This document shows positions 8,440 to 17,769 of a stretch of 64,000 nt of DNA, piece after piece (the stretch's first letter is position 1; the number at the start of each line of letters is the position of its first letter). The position numbers were made by a program, and so were the translations under genes. Origin of the DNA: Streptomyces sp. Alt3 (GTDB taxonomy: Bacteria > Actinomycetota > Actinomycetes > Streptomycetales > Streptomycetaceae); contig NZ_CP120983.1 of assembly GCF_030719215.1 (NCBI RefSeq), positions 3,844,001-3,908,000 on the forward strand. The letters are read 5' to 3'. The notes beneath the pieces are model-generated. The model made no database searches. It was given only the letters and a program-made list of their open reading frames with translations, and had not been told where the DNA came from.

Positions 8440-9936
8440 ATGTCCAGGGAGCAACGCGGGCCGAACGAGAAGCTCGGCACGGTTCTCGCCCTCGCGGGAA
8501 TCAGCAACGCCGGGCTCGCCCGGCGGGTCAACGACCTCGGGGCGCAGCGTGGTCTGACCCTCCGTTACGACAAGACGTCGGTGGCCAGGTGGGTCGCCAA
8601 GGGCATGGTGCCGCAGGGCGCGGCACCCCATCTCATCGCGGCGGCGATAGGGGCCAAACTCGGCCGTCCCGTGCCGCTGCACGAGATCGGGCTCGCCGAC
8701 GCCGATCCGGCGCCGGAGGTCGGCCTCGCCTTCCCCCGCGACGTGGGCGAGGCGGTGCGGTCGGCGACGGATCTGTACCGGCTGGATCTCGCGGGCCGCC
8801 GGGGCGGCGGCGGGATATGGCAGTCACTGGCGGGCTCCTTCGCGGTGAGCGCCTATGCGACCCCCGCGTCCCGATGGCTCATAACCCCCGCCGATCCGTC
8901 GGTGGCTAGGGCCCCGGCGGCCGCGCAGGCCGCGATCCTCGGCCCGGAGGGCGCACCCGGGGCACAGATCCCCGTCCAGCCGGGCCCGGACACCGCGGGC
9001 GGGGCCGACGGCACGCTGCTGCGCGTGGGCCACAGCGACGTGACCAAGCTGCGCGAGGCCGCTCAGGACGCGCGCAGGTGGGACTCCAAGTACGGCGGGG
9101 GCGACTGGCGCTCCTCCATGGTCCCGGAGTGCTTACGGGTCGACGCCGCACCGCTCCTGCTGGGCTCCTACAGCGACGAGGTGGGCCGGGCGCTCTTCGG
9201 CGCCTCCGCCGAGCTGACCAGGCTCGCCGGATGGATGGCCTTCGACACCGGCCAGCAGGAGGCGGCGCAGCGCTACTACATCCAGGCACTGCGCCTGGCG
9301 CGCGCCGCCGCCGACGTGCCGCTGGGCGGATACGTGCTGGCGTCGATGTCCCTGCAGGCGACCTACCGGGGATTCGCCGACGAGGGTGTGGACCTCGCGC
9401 AGGCCGCGGTCGAACGCAACCGCGGACTGGCCACCGCACGGACCATGAGCTTCTTCCGGCTCGTGGAGGCACGCGCCCACGCCAAGGCAGGCGACGCACC
9501 GGCCGCGGGGGCCGCGCTCAGAGCCGCCGAGAGCTGGCTGGAGCGCTCCCGGACCGGTGACTCCGACCCGGCGTGGCTCGGCTTCTACTCCTACGACAGG
9601 TTCGCCGCCGACGCCGCCGAGTGCTACCGCGACCTCAAGGCGCCCCGCCAGGTGCGGCGCTTCACCGAACAGGCCCTGTCGAAACCCACCGACGAGTTCG
9701 TCCGCTCCCACGGGCTGCGGCTCGTCGTGTCCGCGGTCGCCGAGCTGGAGTCGGGCAACCTCGACGCGGCCTGCGCGGCCGGGACCCGGGCGGTGGAGGT
9801 GGCGGGACGGATCTCCTCGGCGCGCACCACGGAGTACGTACGCGACCTGCTGCACCGCCTCGAACCGTACGGGGACGAGCCCCGTGTGGCCGAGCTGCGG
9901 GAGCGCGCCCGTCCCCTCCTCGTCTCCCCCGCCTGA
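8440..9936 (+). CDS. NsdA-like sporulation-associated regulatory protein
   Basis: The 498-residue protein begins MSREQRGPNEKLGTVLALAG and carries an N-terminal helix-turn-helix-like region (residues ~10-85, including YDKTSVARWVAKGMVPQGAA). The long alpha-helical remainder is consistent with TPR-like repeats around residues 230-480. This layout matches the Streptomyces family that includes NsdA, a negative regulator of differentiation and antibiotic production, and its SCO4114-type paralogue. The ATG at 8440 follows a GAGGGG ribosome site; a GTG six bases earlier is an alternative. It is transcribed alone from a long upstream region. Role in sporulation is inferred from the family. Confidence 0.8.
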   Translation: MSREQRGPNEKLGTVLALAGISNAGLARRVNDLGAQRGLTLRYDKTSVARWVAKGMVPQGAAPHLIAAAIGAKLGRPVPLHEIGLADADPAPEVGLAFPRDVGEAVRSATDLYRLDLAGRRGGGGIWQSLAGSFAVSAYATPASRWLITPADPSVARAPAAAQAAILGPEGAPGAQIPVQPGPDTAGGADGTLLRVGHSDVTKLREAAQDARRWDSKYGGGDWRSSMVPECLRVDAAPLLLGSYSDEVGRALFGASAELTRLAGWMAFDTGQQEAAQRYYIQALRLARAAADVPLGGYVLASMSLQATYRGFADEGVDLAQAAVERNRGLATARTMSFFRLVEARAHAKAGDAPAAGAALRAAESWLERSRTGDSDPAWLGFYSYDRFAADAAECYRDLKAPRQVRRFTEQALSKPTDEFVRSHGLRLVVSAVAELESGNLDAACAAGTRAVEVAGRISSARTTEYVRDLLHRLEPYGDEPRVAELRERARPLLVSPA

Positions 9937-10075
9937 ACCGAGGCCGGCCTCGGCGGGACCGGTACGCCCCGGTTTCGCCGGGTCCGGGCGCGAAACGTTT
10001 CGGCAGGCTCGCGCCCTCCCTGGTTTGAGCGCGCTGTCAGTGGGTCAGTGCACTATCGGGGTGGGAGGTGGCGTG

Positions 10076-11332
10076 ATGATGACGCACGCGGCGTACGACT
10101 GCGATGTGCTGGTGATCGGTGGCGGAATCGTCGGTCTGTCGACCGCGTACGCGATCACGCGCACCGCGCCCGGCACCCGGGTCACGGTGCTGGAGAAGGA
10201 GTGGGGCCCGGCCCGGCACCAGACGGGGCGCAACAGCGGGGTGATCCACAGCGGCATCTACTACGCCCCCGGCTCGCTCAAGGCGCGCTACGCGGTGCGG
10301 GGTGCCGCCGAGCTGGTGGACTTCTGCGCCGAGCACGGCATCGACCACGCGGTGACGGGCAAGCTGATCGTCGCGACGGACAGGGCGGAGCTGCCCCGGC
10401 TGCACTCCCTGGTGCAGCGCGGCCGGGCGCACGGCCTGCCGGTCCGGGAGCTCGGTCCCGCGCAGATCACGGAGTACGAGCCCCGGGTGCGCGGACTGGC
10501 CGCGATCCGGGTCGGGACGACCGGGGTGTGCGACTTCACCGCGGTGGCCGTCCGGTTCGCGGCCGAGGTGACCGCGTCCGGCGGACAGATCCGGTACGGC
10601 GCGGAGGTCGTCGCCGTGGACAGGCGGCCCTGGGGTGTCGCGGTGCGCACGGCCGACGGCCAGGTGGTCAGGGCCCGCGTCCTGGTCAACTGCGCGGGGC
10701 TGCACAGCGACCGGGTCGCTCTGCTCGCGGGCGACGAGCCGGGGGCGCGCATCGTGCCGTTCCGCGGGGAGTACTACGAGCTGGCCAGGCCCGAACTGGT
10801 GCGCGGCCTCGTCTATCCGGTGCCGGACCCCGCGTTCCCCTTCCTCGGGGTGCATCTGACCCGGGGGGTCGACGGCTCGGTCCACGTCGGGCCGAACGCC
10901 GTGCCGGCACTGGCCCGCGAGGGATACGGCCGCACGGTCGTCCACCCGGGCGAGCTGGCCGCCACCCTGGCCTGGCCCGGTTCCTGGCGGATCGCCCGGC
11001 GCCACTGGCGGTACGGGGCGGGAGAGATGCACAGATCCCTGTCGAAGAGCGCGTTCACCCGGGCCGTGCGGCGTCTGCTGCCGGAGGTGACGGAGGCCGA
11101 CCTGCGGCCCTCCCCGGCCGGTGTAAGGGCCCAGGCCGTCCTGCGGGACGGCACCCTGGTGGACGACTTCCTGATCCGGGACGCCCCGCACACGGTGCAC
11201 GTGCTGAACGCCCCGTCCCCGGCTGCCACCGCGTCCCTGCCCATCGGGAGGGAGGTGGCGCGGCGGGCCCTGCTGCGGGCTCGCGCGACGGGGTGGACGC
11301 CTCCCGCCGTAGAATCGGGGCATTGTGTCTGA
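10076..11332 (+). CDS. lhgO: L-2-hydroxyglutarate oxidase
   Basis: The 418-residue flavoprotein has an N-terminal FAD motif (VLVIGGGIVGLSTAYAI). It also has the family signature RHQTGRNSGVIHSGIYY followed by PGSLKARYAVRG. The fold and length fit LhgO/L2HGDH, which oxidise L-2-hydroxyglutarate to 2-oxoglutarate and remove a by-product of promiscuous dehydrogenases. Starts are possible at GTG 10073, ATG 10076 and ATG 10079; the ribosome site GGGAGG gives best spacing to 10076. The end overlaps the trmB start by eight bases, so the two genes are probably co-transcribed. Confidence 0.87.
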   Translation: MMTHAAYDCDVLVIGGGIVGLSTAYAITRTAPGTRVTVLEKEWGPARHQTGRNSGVIHSGIYYAPGSLKARYAVRGAAELVDFCAEHGIDHAVTGKLIVATDRAELPRLHSLVQRGRAHGLPVRELGPAQITEYEPRVRGLAAIRVGTTGVCDFTAVAVRFAAEVTASGGQIRYGAEVVAVDRRPWGVAVRTADGQVVRARVLVNCAGLHSDRVALLAGDEPGARIVPFRGEYYELARPELVRGLVYPVPDPAFPFLGVHLTRGVDGSVHVGPNAVPALAREGYGRTVVHPGELAATLAWPGSWRIARRHWRYGAGEMHRSLSKSAFTRAVRRLLPEVTEADLRPSPAGVRAQAVLRDGTLVDDFLIRDAPHTVHVLNAPSPAATASLPIGREVARRALLRARATGWTPPAVESGHCV

Positions 11333-12239
11333 GCCCCTGAACCCCACCCCAGAGACGCCCGGCCCCGCCCCGGAGACGCCCGGTGCGACGCCGGAGACCG
11401 CGCCCGGCCCCGACGCCGCAGCACCGGCCCCGGCCGACGCGGATGCCGCCACCGACGCAGAGGCGGACGCGGCGGCGCGCCGTGCCGCCTCCTTCGAGCG
11501 CCAGCGGAGACTGCGCCAGGAACCCCGCTTCCCCGGCGGTCCCGCGGCCGACCCGGCGGGCTCGCACCACGAGCGCCGGATCCGCAGCTTCCAGCCGCGC
11601 CGCAGCCGGGTGACCACCGGCCAGGAGGACGCGCTCCAGCGGCTGTGGCCCAAGTGGGGCCTCGACATCGACGGTCGTGGTGTCCTCGACCTCCCCACGC
11701 TGTTCGACGGCCTCCCGGTGGTCCTGGAGATCGGTTTCGGCATGGGCGAGGCGACGGCCCAGATGGCGGCCGACGACCCGGGCACCGGGATCCTGGCCGT
11801 CGACGTGCACACACCCGGCCAGGGCAACCTGCTGGGTCTCTCGGAACGGGCGGGGGTGTCCAACGTCCGTGTCGCCAACGGTGACGCGATCATCCTGCTC
11901 CGCGAGATGCTCGAACCGGCCGCTCTGGACGGGCTCCGGGTGTACTTCCCCGACCCGTGGCCCAAGAAGCGGCACCACAAGCGCCGGCTGATCCAGCCGG
12001 AGTTCCTCGACCTCGTGGCGCAGCGGCTGAAGCCGGGCGCGGTCCTCCACTGCGCGACGGACTGGGAGCCGTACGCGGAGCAGATGCTGGAAGTCCTGTC
12101 GGCGCACCCCCTGTTCGAGAACACCCAGGCGGACGGAGGCTACGCGCCGCGGCCCGGGTTCCGGCCGCTGACCCGCTTCGAGGGCCAGGGCCTGGACAAG
12201 GGGCACGTCGTGCACGACGTGCTGTTCACCCGTCGCTGA
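11325..12239 (+). CDS. trmB: tRNA (guanine-N7)-methyltransferase
   Basis: This enzyme methylates G46 of tRNA using S-adenosylmethionine. The catalytic domain spans residues ~95-304. It contains the SAM-binding segment VLEIGFGMGEATAQMA, the NGD motif and the family signature VYFPDPWPKKRHHKRR. The first ~90 residues are an Ala/Pro/Glu/Asp-rich extension absent from the ~240-residue E. coli enzyme but common in actinobacteria. The GTG start at 11325 overlaps the lhgO end. A start nearer the catalytic domain cannot be ruled out. Confidence 0.93.
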   Translation: MSEPLNPTPETPGPAPETPGATPETAPGPDAAAPAPADADAATDAEADAAARRAASFERQRRLRQEPRFPGGPAADPAGSHHERRIRSFQPRRSRVTTGQEDALQRLWPKWGLDIDGRGVLDLPTLFDGLPVVLEIGFGMGEATAQMAADDPGTGILAVDVHTPGQGNLLGLSERAGVSNVRVANGDAIILLREMLEPAALDGLRVYFPDPWPKKRHHKRRLIQPEFLDLVAQRLKPGAVLHCATDWEPYAEQMLEVLSAHPLFENTQADGGYAPRPGFRPLTRFEGQGLDKGHVVHDVLFTRR

Positions 12240-12309
12240 TCGGCCACCGGCCGGCGCCCCGGCCCCCACGGCGTGGCCAGGTGTCAGTCGTCCTCGTTAG
12301 GGTCGTCGG

Positions 12310-13764
12310 ATGTCCGAGGGGTCCGTGCAGCACCAGCAGCCGGCCGTCCCGGTTCTCGAAGGGCAGCAGCTCGACGAGTTCCTGGGTGCCGTCCCGGAGC
12401 GAGGCCAGTGGCGTTACCGGCCCCGCCGGGTCGGCATGGTCTGGCGCAGCAAGGCGTTCCGTGCCGGTGCGGTGATCACGGTGCTCGCGCTCTGCGGTCT
12501 GGTGATCCTCGCGCTGGTGCGTCAGCAGACGGGCACCGAGGGCTTCCTGGTGGGCCTCGGGCTGGCGGTGCTGCCCGTTCCTCTGCTGATGGCGGCGTTC
12601 CGCTGGCTCGACCGGGTCGAGCCGGGACCGTGGCGGAATCTGCTGTTCGCCTTCTCCTGGGGTGCGTGCGCCGCCGCGCTCGTGGCCATCATCGCCAACT
12701 CCTTCGCGACCCGGTGGATAGCGACGGCGACCGCGGATCCGGCGAGCGCCGACACCCTCGGGGCCACGCTCGTCGCCCCGGTCGTCGAGGAGAGCGCGAA
12801 GGCCGTCGCCGTCCTGCTGATCTTCCTCTTCCGCAGAAGGCAGTTCGGCGGAATCACCGACGGCATCGTGGTCGCCGGTTTCACCGCGACCGGTTTCGCC
12901 TTCACCGAGAACATCCTCTACCTGGGCAACGCCTTCGGTGAGGACCAGCACCTCGGCACCACGGGCTTCGCCTCCGTGACGGCCGGGACGTTCTTCGTAC
13001 GCGTGGTCATGTCGCCGTTCGCGCATCCCCTGTTCACCGTGCTCTCCGGGATCGGCTTCGGCATCGCCGCGCTCGGCGGCGCGCGCCACCGGGTACGCCG
13101 TGTCGTCCTGCCCCTGGTGGGGCTCGTCCTCGCCATGGGCACGCACGCCCTGTGGAACGGCTCGTCCGCGTTCGGGCCGTACGGCTTCTACCTGGTGTAC
13201 GGCGTCTTCATGGTGCCGTGCTTCGGCCTGGTGACCTGGCTGGCGGTCTGGTCGCGTCAGCGGGAGCTGCGCACGCTCTCCACCGAGCTGCCGGTGTACG
13301 CGGCGGCCGGCTGGCTGGCCCCCGCCGAGCCGCTCGCCCTGGCCTCGATGCGGGCGCGGGGCATGGCCCGTGACATGGCCAGGCACTGGAACAGCCACCC
13401 GGACCGCGCCCGGGGCAAGGCCGCGGCCCGCGCCGTCGCCGAGTACGAGTCGTTCGCGACGTCCCTGGCCATGCTGCGCCGGAGGGCACGCCACGACGGA
13501 GCGGGCCATGACTTCGCCCTGCGCGAGCAGGAGTTGCTGCACCACCTCTGGCAGCGTCGGGAGATCGCGGGTCCGGCCCTCACGTACGCCGCCCACGCGA
13601 CGGGCCGGCTGCGCGCCCACCGGCCGCCCGTGCCGCCCCCGTTCCCCCGCCAGTACCCCTACGGCGGCCCGCCCCCGCACCGGCTCCCCGCACCGCACCG
13701 GCACTACGGCGGCCACAACCCGTACACGGAGGACGGCGGGCGGCGGACCCCGCCGCCCGCCTAG
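12310..13764 (+). CDS. PrsW-family intramembrane metalloprotease
   Basis: The 484-residue membrane protein has about eight hydrophobic segments between residues 45 and 320. It carries the family glutamate motif VVEESAK (EExxK) and the later conserved segment AFTENILYL, plus a HALWN motif. PrsW in Bacillus cleaves the anti-sigma factor RsiW at site 1. Members in Streptomyces have unknown targets. The cytoplasmic tail (residues ~325-484) ends in a Pro/His/Tyr-rich stretch. It sits 70 bases after trmB on the same strand, possibly in one unit. The fused sigma/anti-sigma protein nearby is a conceivable but unproven client. Confidence 0.85.
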   Translation: MSEGSVQHQQPAVPVLEGQQLDEFLGAVPERGQWRYRPRRVGMVWRSKAFRAGAVITVLALCGLVILALVRQQTGTEGFLVGLGLAVLPVPLLMAAFRWLDRVEPGPWRNLLFAFSWGACAAALVAIIANSFATRWIATATADPASADTLGATLVAPVVEESAKAVAVLLIFLFRRRQFGGITDGIVVAGFTATGFAFTENILYLGNAFGEDQHLGTTGFASVTAGTFFVRVVMSPFAHPLFTVLSGIGFGIAALGGARHRVRRVVLPLVGLVLAMGTHALWNGSSAFGPYGFYLVYGVFMVPCFGLVTWLAVWSRQRELRTLSTELPVYAAAGWLAPAEPLALASMRARGMARDMARHWNSHPDRARGKAAARAVAEYESFATSLAMLRRRARHDGAGHDFALREQELLHHLWQRREIAGPALTYAAHATGRLRAHRPPVPPPFPRQYPYGGPPPHRLPAPHRHYGGHNPYTEDGGRRTPPPA

Positions 13765-13843
13765 GGGACGTCCACGCAGCAGTCCCGCACGGTTCTCCGG
13801 CGGGACGTCACGGACACCCCTGGGGACGTCCGCGCGGGTGGGT

Positions 13844-14800
13844 TCAGGCGGACGCCCCGGTCAGCTCCGCGAGCTCCTGCTCACTCAGCCGGAGACCGTC
13901 CACCGCCACCAGCGCGGGCAGCTGTTCGACCGTGCGCGCGGAGGCGATCGGAGCGGTCACGGTCGGCCGGGAGGCCAGCCACGCGAGGGCGACCGTGGCG
14001 ATCTCGGCGTCGTGTTCCTGGGCGATCCTGTCGAGCGCCGCGAGCACCTTACGGCCGCGCTCGGTCTCCAGGTGCTTGCCGGCGCCCTCGGCCCGCGCAC
14101 TCTCGACGGTCGCCCCCGGCCGGTACTTTCCGGTGAGGAAGCCCGCGGCGAGCGAGAAGTACGGGACCGCGGCGAGGCCGGCGGCCGCCGCCGTGTCCTG
14201 GAGGGGGCCCTCGTAGGTGTCTCGCGAGACGAGGTTGTAGTGCGGCTGCAGCGCGACGTAACGGGCCAGGCCCTCGCGCTCGGAGAAGTCCAGGGAGGCC
14301 CGGAGCCGTTCGGGACTGATGTTGGAGGCGGCGATCTCACGCACCGTCCCCGCCTTCACCAGCTGGTCGAGCGCCGTGATGATCTCCTCGACGGGGACGC
14401 TCTCGTCGTCGAAGTGCGTGTAGTACAGGTCGATGTGGTCGGTGCCGAGCCGGCGCAGGGACGCCTCGGCCGCCGCCTTGATCGTGGTGGGCGAGAGCCC
14501 CTTGTACGAAGGGTGCGCGCCGACCTTGGTGGCGATGACGACGTCGTCGCGGCGGGAACGGGACGCCAGCCACTTGCCGATGAGGGTCTCCGACTCACCG
14601 CCCTCGTTGCCCGGGATCCAGGCCGAGTAGGAGTCGGCGGTGTCGATGAAGTTGCCGCCGGCCGCGACGTACGCGTCGAGGACGGCGAACGTCCGCTCCT
14701 CGTCGGCCGTCCAGCCGAAGACGTTGCCGCCGAGAGCGAGGGGAAAGACCTGAAGGCTCGAAGAACCGAGCGGGCGCAAAGACGTCATGCCGAGGGACAA
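13844..14800 (-). CDS. Aldo/keto reductase
   Basis: The 318-residue product has the AKR barrel motifs: GNFIDTADSYSAW (catalytic Asp and Tyr), VVIATKVGAHPSYKG (catalytic Lys) and YYTHFDDESVPVEE (His). These enzymes reduce aldehydes or ketones with NADPH. The arrangement is closest to the YajO/YghZ-like group (AKR11-12). Two starts are possible (14800 and 14788). It converges with the PrsW-type gene and is separated from the endopeptidase gene by a terminator. Substrate not predictable. Confidence 0.88.
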   Translation of the reverse strand: MSLGMTSLRPLGSSSLQVFPLALGGNVFGWTADEERTFAVLDAYVAAGGNFIDTADSYSAWIPGNEGGESETLIGKWLASRSRRDDVVIATKVGAHPSYKGLSPTTIKAAAEASLRRLGTDHIDLYYTHFDDESVPVEEIITALDQLVKAGTVREIAASNISPERLRASLDFSEREGLARYVALQPHYNLVSRDTYEGPLQDTAAAAGLAAVPYFSLAAGFLTGKYRPGATVESARAEGAGKHLETERGRKVLAALDRIAQEHDAEIATVALAWLASRPTVTAPIASARTVEQLPALVAVDGLRLSEQELAELTGASA

Positions 14801-14964
14801 CCAACGGGCGGAGCCAACTATTCCGCTCCGCCGCCGCCCCCGGGGGCCGCCTGCTCCCGGCCACCGGGGACCACCTTCTCCCGGCCGCCGATGACCGCCG
14901 CTCCCGGCCCGCCCCTACTGGCACGCCCCCCGCCCGGCCCGTCCCGCGGTCCCGGACAGGCCGA

Positions 14965-14999
14965 CGGCCCTGACGTCGGGGGGTCGTGCGTCAGGGCCG
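14965..14999 (-). terminator. Terminator of the M23 endopeptidase gene
   Basis: A perfect 11-base stem (CGGCCCTGACG and complement) with a 13-base loop lies 37 bases beyond the stop codon of the leftward peptidase gene. Confidence 0.7.
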
Positions 15000-15035
15000 C
15001 CGGGGTTCTGCTGCGCCGGTAGCCGGCGCGGGGGA

Positions 15036-16082
15036 TCAGATCGTGAGGCCCTTGCCCCGGAGCCACGCCATCGGGTCGATGCCCGCGCCGTCCGCGGTGT
15101 GGACCTCCAGGTGCAGGTGGGCGCCCGTCACATTGCCGGTGGCGCCGACACGGCCGATGGTCTGACCGGTGGTGACCTTCTGTCCTGCGACCACGTCCAT
15201 CGAGGACTGGTGGCAGTACCAGACCTCGGTGCCGTCGTCGAGCTCCAGGACCGTGCGGTAACCGTACGAACCGGAGTAGCCGGCCGACTTCACCGTGCCG
15301 CTGTGCACGGCCTTGACCGGGGTCCCGGTCGGAGCCGCGAAGTCCAGCCCGGTGTGGTAGCCGGAGGACCACATCGAACCGGCCTGACCGAAGGTCGAGC
15401 TGATGTAGTACGACGAGGTCGGGACGGCGTAGCTGGCGGCGAGCTTGGCCAGGCGCTCTGCCTCCGCCTTCTTCTTCGCCGCCTCTTCCGCCGCCTTCTT
15501 CTTCGCGACGGCCTCGGCCTCCGCCGCGCTCTGCTGCTTCGCCGCCTGGGCCGCGGCCGCCTCGGCCGCCGCCTTCTCCTGCGCGGCCTTGGCCTCGGCG
15601 TCGGCTCCGGCCTGCTGCTGCTCGGCCTGCTGGAGGATGCGGGCGCGCAGCGCCTCACCCGCGTCGGTGGCGCCCCCTTCGGCCTCGGCCGCGGTGATGC
15701 CCGCCGTGGTGAGGGGGGAGGACGCGGCGACCGTCTCGTGGTCCGAGTCCGAGTCGGAGTCGCCGGACATGAACGCGCCCACGCCGGGAAGGGACTTGGC
15801 GTCAGGGAGATTGTCCGCGATGGAATCGGGAAGAGAGATGGAGACCGGCGGCTTGCTCTGCGCGGTGGCCATGCCGCCCGCACCGACGGCCGCTATGACA
15901 CCGACGCCGAGGACGGTGGAGCTACGGGCGAGGCCGCGCTGCTTGGCGACGCGATGCCGACCGCGTACGGGACGGATGGACTCCTCGGTGGGATTCCATT
16001 CCTCCCAAGTCCTGCCGTCGTCGCCGAAGCTGTCGGTCCTGAAGGGTGACGGGGCCTCGGGGGCAGGCTGGTTGGACGCCAC
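15036..16082 (-). CDS. Secreted or membrane-anchored M23 peptidoglycan endopeptidase
   Basis: The 348-residue protein has a cytoplasmic basic stretch and one hydrophobic segment at ~52-75 (STVLGVGVIAAVGAGGMA). An Ala/Glu/Lys coiled coil covers ~130-215. The LytM/M23 domain at ~225-345 has zinc ligands in GYHTGLDF and AHLHLEVH. It should cut peptide cross-bridges in the cell wall. The GTG start at 16082 has an AGGAG site nine bases away. The leader is a c-di-AMP riboswitch, which links wall hydrolysis to this second messenger. Single-gene unit with its own terminator. Confidence 0.92.
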   Translation of the reverse strand: MASNQPAPEAPSPFRTDSFGDDGRTWEEWNPTEESIRPVRGRHRVAKQRGLARSSTVLGVGVIAAVGAGGMATAQSKPPVSISLPDSIADNLPDAKSLPGVGAFMSGDSDSDSDHETVAASSPLTTAGITAAEAEGGATDAGEALRARILQQAEQQQAGADAEAKAAQEKAAAEAAAAQAAKQQSAAEAEAVAKKKAAEEAAKKKAEAERLAKLAASYAVPTSSYYISSTFGQAGSMWSSGYHTGLDFAAPTGTPVKAVHSGTVKSAGYSGSYGYRTVLELDDGTEVWYCHQSSMDVVAGQKVTTGQTIGRVGATGNVTGAHLHLEVHTADGAGIDPMAWLRGKGLTI

Positions 16083-16104
16083 GTGGGCGCACTCCTTTCC
16101 TTCC

Positions 16105-16245
16105 TTCTCGCCTACCGGGTTAGCTGACGGGTTCGGAGCAGGAAGGTCTCCTACGGACCCCTCCGTCTCTCACGAGACACAGGTGTCCGATTCACCCCAT
16201 GTAGGTGGTTCCCCGGTTCCCTTGCGGAATTCGGCGCTGCGCACG
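16105..16245 (-). ncRNA. ydaO/yuaA-type c-di-AMP riboswitch in the M23 leader
   Basis: Reading on the minus strand, the leader contains the family landmarks in order: CGCCGAATTCCGC near 16240, GGGGAACC, ATGGGGTGAATCGG near 16190, GTAGGA near 16150, and CCCGTCAGCTAACCCGGTAG near 16113-16133. These are hallmark conserved blocks of the c-di-AMP riboswitch. The 3' edge is ~20 bases before the ribosome site. In Streptomyces such elements precede cell-wall hydrolase genes and, as known for rpfA, high c-di-AMP lowers expression. Exact 5' boundary estimated. Confidence 0.92.
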
Positions 16246-16479
16246 GTGCCGCCTCTTGCGACGGCAGGTACAACCGCGCTGCGTTATCGAACGTTAATAG
16301 ACACCCGGGTCCGATTCCAAGCTGTTCCCACAGATCGTTCACGCCTCTGGCCTGGACTTACAGGGCTCAATCGGGCGTAAACCGGCAAGTTGAGCGCCCG
16401 TAATCCAGCTGCCAATTTCTGACGGTGCGTCAAATGTTATGCGGAGCGGAGCCCTTCGACTACCGACGGTCGCAACCGC
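16246..16479. promoter_or_regulatory. Promoter region of the riboswitch transcript
   Basis: This stretch separates the phosphatase stop codon from the riboswitch and must carry the promoter for the M23 transcript. It is relatively AT-rich around 16280-16310 and 16410-16440. No coding frame is credible. I could not fix -35/-10 boxes with confidence. Confidence 0.4.
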
Positions 16480-17637
16480 TCATTCACGGTCCCGCCGCAC
16501 GATCTTCACGGTGGTCCGGCGCTCCTGCTGCCCCCTCGCCGGACGCGCGACCGCGAGGAGCGCCAGGTCGTCCGTCGACCGGCCCCCCGTGTGCAGCCGT
16601 ACGTCGTCGGTGAGCGCGGACAGCAGCTCCTCGGGCCCCGGGAAGAGCCGGCCTCGGAGCCGGTCCGCCGGGTCGTAGAAGACTCCTGTCATGTCCCGCG
16701 CCTCGGAGAGCCCGTCGGTGAACGCCAGGAACATCGCCCCGGCCGGCAGCGTCCACTCGTCGGACCGGTCGGGCCACGTGCCGAGCCCCATCCCGAGCGG
16801 GAGGGCGGGCGCGGTCGGTGCCAGCACGTCGAGCACGCCGTCGGGGTGCAGCACGAGCGGCTCGGGATGCCCGCGGTTGATGACCTTCAGCGTGTCCGAG
16901 CCGACCGGGATCTCCGCCAGGACTGCGGTGACGAACCCTTCCATGGAGTCGAGCCCGCCCCGCCGCGACCCCTCCCGGGCCAGAGCCCGCTCCAGCCGCT
17001 GGGCGACCCCCTCCAGCGACCTCTCCTGCTCGGCGGCCTCCCGGAACGCCCCGATCACGACCGCCACAGCCGCCACGGCGTCCAGCCCCTTGCCCCGCAC
17101 GTCCCCCACGACCAGGCGCACCCCGTGCGGCGTGTCCGCGACGGCGAACAGGTCACCGCCGACGAACTCGTCCGCCTGGGCGGCCTCGTACCGCGCCGCG
17201 ACCAGGAGTCCGCCGATCCGGTCCTCGGGCTTCGGCAGCACCGCGCGCATCGCGGTCTCCGCGATGACCCTGGCCGAGGCCAGCTGTTCGGTACCCCGGC
17301 GCACGACGCGGTTGATGAGGACGGCGAGGGCGCCGACGGTCACCAGGGTGAGCAGGTCGGTGATCGACACGACCCTGAGGATCGCCCCGTCCGACAACCG
17401 GATGGCGAGCACCACCAGGATCGCGGCCACCGCGACCCGGACGGTGCCGGCCAGCGAGAAGAAGGGGGCGGCGACCAACGAAGCCGCGGCGAACAGCGGT
17501 ACCGCGGTGACCTCGGTCGGCGTCCCGACGTCGAAGGCCACCCCGACACAGATCATCACGGCGGGCAGGGCGCGCACGAGCCGCCGGGAACGGGAAACCC
17601 CGCCCACGCCCCCTCGCCGCCCGTCCCGCTTCCCCAC
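16480..17637 (-). CDS. Membrane SpoIIE-type (PP2C) serine/threonine phosphatase
   Basis: The 385-residue product has about four hydrophobic segments at residues 20-110. A PP2C SpoIIE domain follows at ~150-370. Metal-binding motifs are intact: EFVGGDLFAV, GDVRGKGLDA, FTDGLSEA and TDDLALLAV. Such proteins dephosphorylate anti-sigma antagonists (STAS proteins) in partner-switching pathways. The GTG at 17637 is chosen because GGAG lies seven bases upstream; a start nine codons earlier is possible. No partner STAS or kinase gene is adjacent. Confidence 0.85.
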   Translation of the reverse strand: MGKRDGRRGGVGGVSRSRRLVRALPAVMICVGVAFDVGTPTEVTAVPLFAAASLVAAPFFSLAGTVRVAVAAILVVLAIRLSDGAILRVVSITDLLTLVTVGALAVLINRVVRRGTEQLASARVIAETAMRAVLPKPEDRIGGLLVAARYEAAQADEFVGGDLFAVADTPHGVRLVVGDVRGKGLDAVAAVAVVIGAFREAAEQERSLEGVAQRLERALAREGSRRGGLDSMEGFVTAVLAEIPVGSDTLKVINRGHPEPLVLHPDGVLDVLAPTAPALPLGMGLGTWPDRSDEWTLPAGAMFLAFTDGLSEARDMTGVFYDPADRLRGRLFPGPEELLSALTDDVRLHTGGRSTDDLALLAVARPARGQQERRTTVKIVRRDRE

Positions 17638-17769
17638 CTGTGCACTCCTGCCCGGTCCACCCACGGCTGCGGACGGTATCGCGCCCCGCCCCCGCCGCCC
17701 GGAGCCGCGCCGGACGGCGGCCCGTCGTGGGCCGAAGGGAGGAGCGCGCCGGAGCCCCGCCTCCGGGGG

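Noticed and set aside
9573..10028. Plus-strand frames overlapping the NsdA-like gene end and the lhgO upstream region
   Set aside because: They are out-of-frame readings of the NsdA-like coding sequence; lhgO has a clear start near 10076.
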